Assembly (NCBI RefSeq): GCF_026262645.1
Contig: NZ_SHNO01000001.1
Location: forward strand, 806,001 to 870,000
DNA: 64,000 nt
Reading direction: 5' to 3'
From: Candidatus Marimicrobium litorale
GTDB taxonomy: Bacteria; Pseudomonadota; Gammaproteobacteria; Pseudomonadales; Halieaceae
This document shows positions 9,052-17,663 of this stretch, piece by piece; positions within the stretch are counted from its first letter, which is position 1; every line of letters begins with the position of its first letter. The notes beneath the pieces are model-generated. The model did not search any database. It worked only from the letters and a program-made list of their open reading frames with translations, and was not told the DNA's origin. Made by a program: the position numbers and the translations under genes.

Positions 9052-10449
9052 ATGGTTGTGAGCAGGCCAGTTCTGCAATCGATAGTGCTGCTACTGTTAT
9101 ATTGCGCTTGTTCGCCTGAGAGCGCCGCGCGTCCTCCCAACATTATCCTTATTCTGGCAGATGATATCGGGGCAGAGGCGGTGGGCGCTTACGGCGGAGA
9201 AAGCTTCAAGACGCCCCGTCTTGATCAAATGGCATCCGAGGGATTGCGCCTTGAACACGGGCATGCACAACCTTTGTGCACTCCGTCAAGGGTGAAACTG
9301 ATGACCGGCCAGTTCAATTTCCGAAACTATCAACACTTTGCCTATCTGGATGCCAGTGAGAATACCTTTGCTCATCTCCTCAGTGAGGCGGGATATGTGA
9401 CAGGCGTTATCGGCAAATGGCAACTGTTTGATAATCGCTTTCAGGATATTGAGGGGGCACTGCCCGCGGATGCGGGGTTTGAGTCCTATGTTCTGTGGCA
9501 ACTCAAGGCAGAACAGCGAGGTTCGAGGTACTGGTCGCCGCTGATCGATCATAATGGCGATGTCCGACAGTACGGGGACGGTATCTTTGGACCTGACGTG
9601 CTGAACACGGCGGCGCGTGATTTTATTCAAGCGAACCGCTCCAAGCCGTTTTTCCTCTATTACCCCATGGTTCTTCCCCACAGTCCCTTTGTCAATACAC
9701 CGGATATGCGCTCGCTTACCGCAGACGACCAGCAGCTTTTTGCCGCGATGATTGCCTATATGGACAAGCTTGTGGGCAACGTAATCGACACGGTCAAAGC
9801 AAGCGGACTGGCGGACAATACGGTAGTCATTTTTCTCGGAGATAACGGTACCGATCAGGACATTGTCAGCCGCTACCGGGGAGCAGAGATTCAGGGTGCG
9901 AAAGGAAAGACACTGAATAACGGGACCCGCATACCCTTCCTCTTGTGGGCCCCCGGGCGAATCGCGCCCAGGGTGAGTACCAGTTTGGTCAACCTCGCCG
10001 ATATACTGCCTACGCTGGCAGACCTCGCAGGCGCGGCTCTACCTGAGTCAACCCCACCGGACGGCATGAGTCTTGTGCCTCTGTTTGAGCGCGATACGGA
10101 GCTTAACCGCGAAAACCTCTTTATACACTACGACCCACGCTGGCCAACAGGGCGTCCTGCACGCTACGCCTTCGATCGTCGCTGGAAATATTACGAGGAC
10201 GGCCGGTTTTACGACATGCAGACGGACCCGCTTGAACAGCAGTCAATTGCGGCGGGCAATCTTGGGCGAGAAGGGCTAACGGCGTATCGAGCTTTACAGT
10301 CACGAGTCAGGGCAATGGATGGTAAGTTCGCGAGCGGTGAGCGATGGAGGCCTGCAGTAGCATTTGTTCTGGTGGGCGCTGCATTGTTGATTTCTGTGCT
10401 GGTTCTGGTCTGGGCATTCCGTTTGGTAAGGCGCATGCCTGATAGCTAG
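9052..10449 (+). CDS. Second sulfatase with C-terminal membrane anchor
   Basis: This 465-aa sulfatase belongs to a different subfamily from its neighbour. It has an N-terminal signal-like segment (IVLLLLYCACS), the metal motif PNIILILADDIGAEAVGAYGG and the formylglycine signature CTPSR (Cys76 to Arg80). GKWQL, PHSPF and a VIFLGDNG motif contribute further ligands. Unlike the first sulfatase, it ends in a hydrophobic helix (AFVLVGAALLISVLVLVWAF) followed by basic residues. It is therefore probably tethered to the inner membrane facing the periplasm. The start lies 1 bp after the preceding stop, implying translational coupling. Two different sulfatases in one operon suggest a substrate with more than one sulfate position, or two sequential steps; that is inference. 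Confidence 0.93.
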   Translation: MVVSRPVLQSIVLLLLYCACSPESAARPPNIILILADDIGAEAVGAYGGESFKTPRLDQMASEGLRLEHGHAQPLCTPSRVKLMTGQFNFRNYQHFAYLDASENTFAHLLSEAGYVTGVIGKWQLFDNRFQDIEGALPADAGFESYVLWQLKAEQRGSRYWSPLIDHNGDVRQYGDGIFGPDVLNTAARDFIQANRSKPFFLYYPMVLPHSPFVNTPDMRSLTADDQQLFAAMIAYMDKLVGNVIDTVKASGLADNTVVIFLGDNGTDQDIVSRYRGAEIQGAKGKTLNNGTRIPFLLWAPGRIAPRVSTSLVNLADILPTLADLAGAALPESTPPDGMSLVPLFERDTELNRENLFIHYDPRWPTGRPARYAFDRRWKYYEDGRFYDMQTDPLEQQSIAAGNLGREGLTAYRALQSRVRAMDGKFASGERWRPAVAFVLVGAALLISVLVLVWAFRLVRRMPDS

Positions 10450-10459
10450 GATGGTATTG

Positions 10460-12589
10460 ATGAAGAAACTGTTAGTGATAGCGTTGCTTGTCCTGCTTTT
10501 CCTTTTTAGCTGGTTGCACGCACTGGGAAGCGGTTGGCTGGGTGGCGAGGCTCAGTCTTTGCGAGCAGTTGCGGAGGGGCCCAGGACGGAAAGCGACAGC
10601 ACGATAGCGGCGCCCCTCATTTTATTCGGCGATCTCCATACGCATACCAATTTTTCGTTGGACGCCTACCTTTTCAATACAGAGTTGATCAAGGGGGTCG
10701 GCAGCGCTACGGTCGAAGACGCATGCGATTTCGCACGCTACTGTAGTGCGTTGGATTTTTGGAGTATTAATGACCATGCGGAAAGCTTGACGCCGCGTGC
10801 GTGGAAGCACACGGCGGAGGCCGTTCGTCGATGTAATCAAAGTGCGGGGGATCCGGCGCACCCGGATATGGTGTCGTTCCTCGGCTGGGAATGGTCAAAC
10901 ACTGACCAGAAAAACGCCGTGCAGCACTACGGGCACAAAAACGTAATTCTCAGGTCAGGAGAGGAGGGTGAGATTCCCGTTCGGCCTATCTCGTCAGCTC
11001 CGGGAAATCTACTCGCGCGCATTCCTGCTGTTGCAGTGGGCTTGCTGGGCTTGGTGGAAGAGCTCGAGTTTGTCAGTGACATGGGGTGGTATCTGGCAGA
11101 TTCTTACTCTACACCTGAGTGTCCTGTCGGTACGCCGGTCGACCAGCTACCTGTCACTTGCCGTGAAGTAGCCCGCACCCCTGCAGATCTCTATCGAAAA
11201 CTGGATCGCGGGGGATTCGATAGCCTCGTTATTCCTCATGGCCTCTCATGGGGAACCACAAATCCGCTGGATGCTGATTTTCGCAATCAGCTGCAAGACT
11301 ATGAGAATCGTTATGAGAGGTTGCTAGAGTCCTATTCAGGACACGGCAACTCGGAAGTGTTTCGAGATTTTGAGCGTGTTGTTACAGAGGCGGGCGGTGC
11401 AGCGAGTTGCCCGCCCAAAACGGCGGGTTTCCTGCCGTGTTGTCGCCAGGCGGCGGAAATTTTCCGTGCCGGCTGCGCTTCACCCGGCTCAGCTGACTGT
11501 GAAGCCGGCGCCGTAAACACTATGAATACATTCTCAAGTATCGATATTCAGGCCGGTAGAGACTTATTTCCCGATGCCTCGCTGGACGATTGGGCGGGCT
11601 GCGGACAGCTGCAAAACAGTTTTCAACCGGCATCCACTTACGTGCCTCGCCAGTCTGCGCAATACAATCTGGCCCTGGGCTACGACACGAACGGCAAAAT
11701 GGCGCGTGCGAAATTCGGCTTGATCGGCTCAAGCGACAATCATATGGCCCGGCCAGGAAATAGTTACAAGGAGACAAGCCGATTGATGTACACCGACAGC
11801 AAGTCATTTAGCGGACGGCAGTCCTTTTCCTGGAATCCCTACGTGGAGTCGGGCAGCTTTTATTATACGGGCGGCCTAATCGCAGTGCACAGTGATGGTC
11901 GTGACCGCGATGCGATCTGGGAGGCCATGAAGGCACGCCGGGTCTATGGAACGTCTGGCGATCGCATCCTTCTCTGGTTTGACCTATTGAATAGTCCCGC
12001 CGGTATTGCGCCCATGGGGAGCGACCTCAGTCTTGATGATACGCCACGATTCCGCGTCAAAGCCCTCGGCGCACTGGAGCAGGTGCCGGGTTGCCCTGCA
12101 GAGGCGAGTAACGCGCTAGGGCCGTCAGGAATACAAAACCTTTGCGGTGGTGAGTGCTATCGCCCTGGCGATTATCGCAAACGTATTGAGCGAATTGAGA
12201 TTGTGCGGGTGCGCCCGCAGCAGTCGGCCACCGACGAGGTCGGCTCGCTCATAGAAAATGAGTGGCGCGTATTCAAATGTGCCGATGCGGGGCAGGGCTG
12301 CACGGTGGAATTTGAGGATGATCAATACCTGGCTGGTAATCGCCCCAGTCTTTATTACGCTCGTGCGATACAGGAAGCCCAACCTTTGATTGGTGGCGAT
12401 CCGTTCGGTTGCGTTTACGATGACAAGGGAAACTGCACGCAACGTGATTACTGCATAGGCGAGCGAGCGACACGCCAAGAAAATTGCCTGTCCCTGGCTA
12501 ATCCACGGGCTTGGAGCTCCCCGATCTTCATCGAGCCATCGCGCAAGGAGGAGGGCGGTTCAATGGTGCAGACTCCCACACCGGAATGA
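10460..12589 (+). CDS. DUF3604 (PHP-like) exported protein
   Basis: This is a 709-aa member of the DUF3604 family, a PHP-like metal-dependent fold of unknown reaction. ATG 10460 is preferred because AGGA lies 8 nt upstream and the protein then begins MKKLLVIALL. An ATG at 10451 is an alternative adding three residues. The signal segment is followed by the metal-binding motif FGDLHTHTNFSLDAY and then FWSINDHAE, which supply HxH and DH ligands. Later blocks include FLGWEWSN and GLIGSSDNHMARPG, both typical of the family. It contains many cysteines, fitting a disulfide-bonded periplasmic protein. It ends the sulfatase operon (stop of the previous gene touches its leader). Its role in sulfated-substrate breakdown is suggested only by context. 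Confidence 0.88.
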   Translation: MKKLLVIALLVLLFLFSWLHALGSGWLGGEAQSLRAVAEGPRTESDSTIAAPLILFGDLHTHTNFSLDAYLFNTELIKGVGSATVEDACDFARYCSALDFWSINDHAESLTPRAWKHTAEAVRRCNQSAGDPAHPDMVSFLGWEWSNTDQKNAVQHYGHKNVILRSGEEGEIPVRPISSAPGNLLARIPAVAVGLLGLVEELEFVSDMGWYLADSYSTPECPVGTPVDQLPVTCREVARTPADLYRKLDRGGFDSLVIPHGLSWGTTNPLDADFRNQLQDYENRYERLLESYSGHGNSEVFRDFERVVTEAGGAASCPPKTAGFLPCCRQAAEIFRAGCASPGSADCEAGAVNTMNTFSSIDIQAGRDLFPDASLDDWAGCGQLQNSFQPASTYVPRQSAQYNLALGYDTNGKMARAKFGLIGSSDNHMARPGNSYKETSRLMYTDSKSFSGRQSFSWNPYVESGSFYYTGGLIAVHSDGRDRDAIWEAMKARRVYGTSGDRILLWFDLLNSPAGIAPMGSDLSLDDTPRFRVKALGALEQVPGCPAEASNALGPSGIQNLCGGECYRPGDYRKRIERIEIVRVRPQQSATDEVGSLIENEWRVFKCADAGQGCTVEFEDDQYLAGNRPSLYYARAIQEAQPLIGGDPFGCVYDDKGNCTQRDYCIGERATRQENCLSLANPRAWSSPIFIEPSRKEEGGSMVQTPTPE

Positions 12590-12686
12590 CAGGGCATTCG
12601 TGCCTGTATCGGCGTGGCGCTTGATTACCGGCTTCTGTTTGATGACACTTGATGTCCTTTTATAGCCACGTTAACAGGAGTGTCTT

Positions 12687-13790
12687 ATGGCCTTGTCAGA
12701 CGCAGAACAGCGAGTAATAGATGGAACAGCGTGGGACGAATTCTGCGATGCGCTGAAAGATGCTGGAAAAATTATCCGCAGCGAAAAAGCCCCGAAGGAT
12801 TCATTCAATCAGGCAGAGGGGTATCGCTACCTTGCGCGCCTTTTGCGAGGAGGCCTTGAGAGCTTTCTGGAGTTTCGTGACCCCCTGTTTCCGCAACTGC
12901 GCTGCGGTGCTCACGAGACCATCAAACTGGGGGCTGACAATCCCGATAATCGTTATGAGAGTGCCCCCATTAATCCGGCCTATGATTACCGGATCACCGG
13001 TACACGGGGGACTGTCAATTACCTCGGCATCAGTTCCATAATCAATCGCTATGCGGTGGATGGAACCATGGAGGTTACCGGTCATATTGATCATCGCCAA
13101 ATGGATTTGGGTCCCAATGGTGAAATAGACATCATCCTCAGCAAAGACGAGAAACCGGGCAACTGGTTGCCTCTCGGAGAATCGGCAAATTCCATTACCG
13201 TGCGTCAGACATTCCAAGACCGTGAAAACGAAGCGCGGGCAGAAATGAAAATTGAGCGGATTGGTGCCAAAGATGATCGTCCAGCACCGCTTACCGCGGA
13301 AAAATTGCAACGCGGATTACAAGGCGCCGTCATGTTTGTGCATGGTTCGGCAAAGATGTTTGAAGACTGGGCTGAAAGCTTCTTACCCACGCTCAATGAT
13401 CTGCCCCCGGCAGACCAGGACTACTGCCAGTCGATAGGCGGGGATCCAAATATTTTTTATTTCCACAGTGCCTGGGAACTCGAGGACGATGAGGTCTTTA
13501 TTATTGAAGCCCCGGAGATTCCTGAGTGCCAGACCTGGAATTTTCAATTGGATAACTGGTGGATGGAGTCACTGGACTATCGGCACCACACTATTCACGT
13601 GAACAAACATACTGCACATTATGAGCCAGACGGCAGTGTGCGTGTTGTTGTGTCTCATACTAACCCTGGCGTACCGAACTGGATTGAAACTGCGGGGCAT
13701 AAGAAGGGCACGATGTGCTGGCGCTGGATTGGCGCAGATAAACACCCAACCCTGAAGTCCCGCGTTGCCAAACTTTCGGAGTTAAAATGA
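12687..13790 (+). CDS. DUF1214-domain protein
   Basis: This 367-aa protein has no signal peptide or membrane segment. The C-terminal part (about 250-350) contains the Trp/His-rich pattern of the DUF1214 family: YFHSAWELEDDEVFIIEAP, NFQLDNWWMES and HKKGTMCWRW. Biochemical function is not established for this family. It starts 97 bp after the DUF3604 gene with a good AACAGGAG Shine-Dalgarno. Its stop overlaps the start of the sulfotransferase (ATGA, 13787-13790), so the two are translationally coupled and probably act together. From memory, DUF1214 proteins often neighbour sulfotransferases in marine gammaproteobacteria; this would need a neighbourhood search. Confidence 0.75.
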   Translation: MALSDAEQRVIDGTAWDEFCDALKDAGKIIRSEKAPKDSFNQAEGYRYLARLLRGGLESFLEFRDPLFPQLRCGAHETIKLGADNPDNRYESAPINPAYDYRITGTRGTVNYLGISSIINRYAVDGTMEVTGHIDHRQMDLGPNGEIDIILSKDEKPGNWLPLGESANSITVRQTFQDRENEARAEMKIERIGAKDDRPAPLTAEKLQRGLQGAVMFVHGSAKMFEDWAESFLPTLNDLPPADQDYCQSIGGDPNIFYFHSAWELEDDEVFIIEAPEIPECQTWNFQLDNWWMESLDYRHHTIHVNKHTAHYEPDGSVRVVVSHTNPGVPNWIETAGHKKGTMCWRWIGADKHPTLKSRVAKLSELK

Positions 13791-14950
13791 CCACTGCTGT
13801 GACGTTCGTCGCTGAACAATTGATCAAGGAGGCACAGCAGCAAACAGGGTTTGATGAATTTGGTGAGCCGCCAATCCATGAGGGGCTGGAGGTATTGCTG
13901 GAAACCTATGATCGCAACATTTTAGATCCGGATGGGCGCAAGCGCTGCAGGGAACGCGTGGTAATGCAATTGGCCACCCGGCTGAAATGCGAGAATGCGT
14001 TTCGCACGATAGGTGAAATAGACCAGCAGGAAATAGTTGCGCCCATATTTGTTACGGGGCTGCCGCGGTCCGGCACGTCAGCCTTACTCAACCTGCTCGT
14101 GGCCGCGCCTGAAAATCGCGGGGTCCTGCAATGGGAATGCCAATTCCCCGATCCCTGGCCAGACGCCAAGCCGGGGGAGGAGGACTTTCGTTACCCGTAT
14201 CTGGTGAAGGCGCTGGATGATACCCGCAGCTCGGATTTCTCCAAAATACACTATGTAGATGCAGACACCCCGGAGGAGTGCGTATTGTTGCATGCCTATG
14301 CATTCAATGGTGTACAACTTGGTTTTGAGATCATGCTGGAGCCCTACCGTAGCTGGTTGCTTGCCCAGGATCTGGTCCCTCTTTATCGTTACCAGAAGCG
14401 ACAAATGCAGATGCTAAATTGGCGTAACCCCGGAAAACAATGGATGCTGAAGGCGCCTGCGCACATGTGGGCCGTCGATGCGATACTCGACGTATTTCCA
14501 GACGCCCGCTTTATCTGGTGTCACCGCGAACCCGTGGCCGTAACAGCCAGCATTAACAGCATGAACAGAGCCGTCATGGGTATGTACGCCGGCAATCATG
14601 ACCACATGGACAAAAGTGCGATTGGACACGCTGTCATGGAGTGGTATGCGATGTCGTTAGAGAAAGGGCTATCAGAGCGTGAAAAACGCGATCCCAGTCT
14701 ATTCATTGACACCTCACAGGCGGAGTTTGTTTCGCAGCCCATGGCAGTGGTTGAGAAGGTCTACAGCGGTTTTGGAATGGAATTAACAGACGCTGCGCGC
14801 GCTGCGATGCACGCTCACATAGACAACAATCCGAAAGGCAAACATGGCAAGCATGAATACGACGTTGCGGAGTACGGCTTGACCCGTGAAATTATCGAGA
14901 AGCGCTTCGCATTTTACACAGGGGATACTCGCTGGCCCGTATCCGATTAG
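13787..14950 (+). CDS. PAPS-type sulfotransferase family protein
   Basis: This 387-aa protein has the hallmarks of the large sulfotransferase family. The 5'-phosphosulfate loop FVTGLPRSGTSALLNLL lies near residues 88-105. The 3'-phosphate-binding region RFIWCHREPVAVTASINSM follows near 245. Between them, GKQWMLKAPAHMW is typical of the prokaryotic branch. Such enzymes transfer sulfate from PAPS to hydroxyl groups, but many members of this branch are uncharacterised and may do other chemistry. It overlaps the DUF1214 gene by 4 bp. A sulfotransferase downstream of two sulfatases is unusual: it might sulfate an intermediate or a signal molecule, or be unrelated to the upstream operon. The stop faces the minus-strand CrtC/AttH-like gene. 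Confidence 0.88.
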   Translation: MTTAVTFVAEQLIKEAQQQTGFDEFGEPPIHEGLEVLLETYDRNILDPDGRKRCRERVVMQLATRLKCENAFRTIGEIDQQEIVAPIFVTGLPRSGTSALLNLLVAAPENRGVLQWECQFPDPWPDAKPGEEDFRYPYLVKALDDTRSSDFSKIHYVDADTPEECVLLHAYAFNGVQLGFEIMLEPYRSWLLAQDLVPLYRYQKRQMQMLNWRNPGKQWMLKAPAHMWAVDAILDVFPDARFIWCHREPVAVTASINSMNRAVMGMYAGNHDHMDKSAIGHAVMEWYAMSLEKGLSEREKRDPSLFIDTSQAEFVSQPMAVVEKVYSGFGMELTDAARAAMHAHIDNNPKGKHGKHEYDVAEYGLTREIIEKRFAFYTGDTRWPVSD

Positions 14951-15107
14951 CCCTGTTCCTTGCGACATTCAATAGAGTAGAAAAACGAAACGTGCCGGAA
15001 AAATATCCGCTGGTTCTGCCACGAGCGGCGAGGAGGCCAGTAAAGTTCGGCCCTCGCGCGATACAGCGCCCACTGAGGCGGGGCAATGTGCAGGGGAGGG
15101 CGCTCAG

Positions 15108-16229
15108 TCAGGGCGCTACCGCTTCAAATGAATCAAACCCATATTTGGAATGGCTGCCTACAGAAAGATTTTCAAACATGCCATATCCAACCTCTCCCGT
15201 GCTCAGCTCGAAGCGACCGATATGTTCGTACAATGGGCCAAGACCACCACGTTGTTCGTCAGAGCCCACATCGAACTCAACGGCTTCCAGCTTGAACTTC
15301 CCCTGATAGGCGCCGTGCGTCCATTCGGGCGTCGCGACATAACCGGTCCCGGCAGCGAGGCATGCGCAATTATGGGGAGTGAATTTAACCACCAGGGGCT
15401 CGCCGTTTTCATCCTCAAAGCGGAGCTCTCCGGAAGCCAGTTCGCGAGACCCGCTGGCGTAGTTTACCTGATGATTCGGTTTACCCAGCTGATGAACGGC
15501 GCCGCCTTTCGCATGACTGTCAATTTTTACGCATTCCTCGACAATCAAGCTGCCGTCTGCGTTTTCTTCAATGAAGACTTTCAGCTGGAAGTCCTTGAAT
15601 TGGATAGGAACGAAGATATGGAAGAATCCGAAGTTGTTCATATACTCGTTGATTCGTATCCCCAGTGGCTCTGCTTCACCAATAGGGCGAATACCCCAGG
15701 AGTGGTCGCGAATACCGAGCCAATCTTTTTCGTTGACCTCGATCACGTCCCCCTTGAGATTAAGGGTGCCGTTCCAGCGACCCATCTGCGTATAGCGAGA
15801 CGTGTCCATAGTGACACGAGGTCCTTTGCGCAGGAACGTGCGAGGTTCCTCGACGGCAGGACCATGACCGGTAAAGGTAAGGTCAAAGCTTATTTCGTGG
15901 TCGTTTTGTTCACAGAAAAAGCGCAGGGACTGTAAAGGCTCTACGACGTCAACGCCAAAAGGGCCTACTCGGGTATCGGACCGATCTGTACCAAGCTCAC
16001 GAGAACAGCGCAGCACGTGTTGCTTACCATCGCGCACAATGAGTGCAAACGCGTCGGTTGTGCCAAGATTTGGATACTGGCCAATGCCGAGCACAACAAA
16101 CGTATTGCCGTCCTCAGAATGCAGATTAAAGTAGTAACGATCGTAAAAATTTCGATCGGAAGTGGCCACCTGGTCGAAAGTCTCCGGGGTCTGGTGGGCA
16201 AGTGTTTCATCCATCGGGCTGATGGGCAT
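15108..16229 (-). CDS. CrtC/AttH-like (DUF7064/7065-type) hypothetical protein
   Basis: This 373-aa protein has no signal peptide. The start at 16229 is preferred: an AGGAG Shine-Dalgarno lies 8-9 nt upstream and the product begins MPISPMDET. A longer frame to 16328 lacks one. Recognisable blocks are RNFYDRYYFNLHS near the N-terminus and WLGIRDHSWGIRPIGE in the middle. These resemble the carotenoid-hydratase/AttH lipocalin-like superfamily, whose uncharacterised members occur near acyl-CoA and sulfotransferase genes. The function is unknown. It converges on the sulfotransferase gene with about 157 bp between stops. Homology is recalled from motifs only. Confidence 0.6.
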   Translation of the reverse strand: MPISPMDETLAHQTPETFDQVATSDRNFYDRYYFNLHSEDGNTFVVLGIGQYPNLGTTDAFALIVRDGKQHVLRCSRELGTDRSDTRVGPFGVDVVEPLQSLRFFCEQNDHEISFDLTFTGHGPAVEEPRTFLRKGPRVTMDTSRYTQMGRWNGTLNLKGDVIEVNEKDWLGIRDHSWGIRPIGEAEPLGIRINEYMNNFGFFHIFVPIQFKDFQLKVFIEENADGSLIVEECVKIDSHAKGGAVHQLGKPNHQVNYASGSRELASGELRFEDENGEPLVVKFTPHNCACLAAGTGYVATPEWTHGAYQGKFKLEAVEFDVGSDEQRGGLGPLYEHIGRFELSTGEVGYGMFENLSVGSHSKYGFDSFEAVAP

Positions 16230-16714
16230 CGCAAGTCTCCTGAATGCATAAAAAGTGAGGGGCTGCACCGCGTTTTCCACAGGGACGATAGGTGGCAGCA
16301 GCTCAATTGTCGAGCAATTTTTGCCCACGAGATTGATCGGGTTGTTCTGGGTATATTTATGTATATCCCTCGCGATATAGCGAAGCTGTTAGAGCCTATA
16401 AATCCGAGTCTCTGCAGGCAGGAGCCAAGCGGCGAGCCGGCGAAGGACCTTGAGCTTGATAAGGCGCGACGCTGTAAGCGAAGCTGCGTAACGCGGGCAA
16501 ATCTCTTGCCTTTGCTGTGCTGTTCAAAAACGTAACGTTGATTGTTCAGAGTCTATCAACCCACGTGTGCATCAGGCTGCGAACAGGTTTTTGACACGCC
16601 GGCATCTGCTCGCCGGTTTCTAGATGCTGCGCTGCGGGATAGTCGGCAGCGCTTATAATGGCCATCGCACGCTGTATAAGATGTATCGCGATTAGCGAGA
16701 CGCGTATTGCACGC

Positions 16715-16755
16715 GATCAGATCCGTGCTTAACCGCGGCAGATCAGAACTGTGCT
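16715..16755 (+). repeat. 15-bp imperfect direct repeat, 26-bp period
   Basis: GATCAGATCCGTGCT (16715-16729) and GATCAGAACTGTGCT (16741-16755) match at 13 of 15 positions and are spaced 26 bp start to start. A further AGATC occurs at 16761-16765. The array lies about 60 bp upstream of a TTGACA-like element, a sensible place for activator or repressor sites. Which protein would bind is unknown. Confidence 0.4.
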
Positions 16756-16815
16756 AGATTAGATCAAGCGGGTAATCCGCCAAGCACCGCGCCGAAGCGC
16801 ATTTTTCGGGCGCTA

Positions 16816-16860
16816 TTGACAGCGAGCGCCCCTACTGAATATGCGTATAATATATATTAT
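16816..16860 (+). promoter_or_regulatory. AT-rich promoter-like region with perfect 14-bp palindrome
   Basis: TTGACA at 16816-16821 matches the sigma-70 -35 consensus. TATAAT at 16846-16851 matches the -10 consensus, but the spacing is 24 bp, so they cannot be a simple pair. A weaker GAATAT at 16837 gives a 15-bp spacer. ATAATATATATTAT (16847-16860) is a perfect palindrome and could be a regulator site or an easily melted region. It probably drives the downstream FAH-family gene. Confidence 0.4.
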
Positions 16861-16994
16861 GTTAAATAAAGTATCTGGGTAGATAATCCCGGGGTAAGTC
16901 TGCATGGCATGAGCGCACACAAGTACGTTACATTGCCTGCACCGACTTCGGCATTCCAGGCGGATTAACGGCCTCTCAGCAGTTTGGAGTTATC

Positions 16995-17609
16995 TTGAAT
17001 CACGTTTTGTGGGAAGGAAAAAACATTGCGCCGTCTAAAATCGTCTGCATCGGCAGGAATTATGTTGAGCATATTGAAGAACTCGGTAATCCCGTACCCG
17101 ACGAACTCGTGGTGTTCAACAAGCCAAATTCCTCTATTGGTGAGTCACTGCTGTCTTGTCACCAGGAGCCGCTTCACTTTGAAACCGAACTGTGTTTTTT
17201 AGTTCAGCAAGGTGAATTTGTCGCGTCAGCAGTCGGCCTCGATCTCACTAAAAGACAGCTGCAATCGAAACTGAAAAAACAAGCGCTGCCCTGGGAGCGC
17301 GCAAAAGCGTTTAATGGTTCCGCGATATTTACCGAATTCAAGTCTATTGATTCTGATGCCCTACCCACATTGTCGTTTTCTTTAAGCGTTGACGGCAGAC
17401 CTCAACAAAGCGCAAATATCGAGCGAATGATGTACAAGCCCGAAGTGATAAAGAAGCTAGTTACTGAATTTATGCATTTACAGGACAACGACATTGTTAT
17501 GACAGGCACACCAAAGGGCGTTGCTGAGGTGAATGCTGGCAGCCTTTATCATGTGCAACTTTTTGCTCGGCAGACACTTCTCGTCGAGCATAGTTGGCGT
17601 GCAATCTAA
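16995..17609 (+). CDS. Fumarylacetoacetate hydrolase (FAH) family protein
   Basis: This 204-aa single-domain member of the FAH superfamily matches the length of small acylpyruvase/oxaloacetate-tautomerase-type enzymes. Visible blocks are IVCIGRNYVEHIEELGN, LHFETELCFLV (acidic metal ligands), ERAKAFNGSAIF and NDIVMTGTPKGVAEV. The start is TTG at 16995, with GGAG 5 nt upstream. No upstream ATG is available without entering non-coding sequence. The gene stands alone and converges on the tandem histidine kinases. It lacks any hint of a particular aromatic pathway, so the substrate is left open. Confidence 0.85.
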   Translation: MNHVLWEGKNIAPSKIVCIGRNYVEHIEELGNPVPDELVVFNKPNSSIGESLLSCHQEPLHFETELCFLVQQGEFVASAVGLDLTKRQLQSKLKKQALPWERAKAFNGSAIFTEFKSIDSDALPTLSFSLSVDGRPQQSANIERMMYKPEVIKKLVTEFMHLQDNDIVMTGTPKGVAEVNAGSLYHVQLFARQTLLVEHSWRAI

Positions 17610-17663
17610 CATCACTGTTAGCAAGGCAACCCGCTTCTCCTAAATAGCGGCAGCCCAAGTCAT

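Larger units (their letters stand above)
16230..16994. other. 765-bp non-coding stretch between divergent genes
   Basis: No convincing gene is seen on either strand here; the open frames are short and lack family features. The left part serves as leader of the minus-strand CrtC/AttH-like gene. The right part carries a 15-bp imperfect direct repeat and an AT-rich promoter-like region before the TTG-started hydrolase gene. The length is unusual for this compact genome and may indicate a lost gene or a regulatory region. Confidence 0.5.

Noticed and set aside
15150-15935. A 261-codon open frame on the plus strand
   Set aside because: It lies fully opposite the CrtC/AttH-like gene, has no Shine-Dalgarno or recognisable motif, and reads as its antisense shadow.
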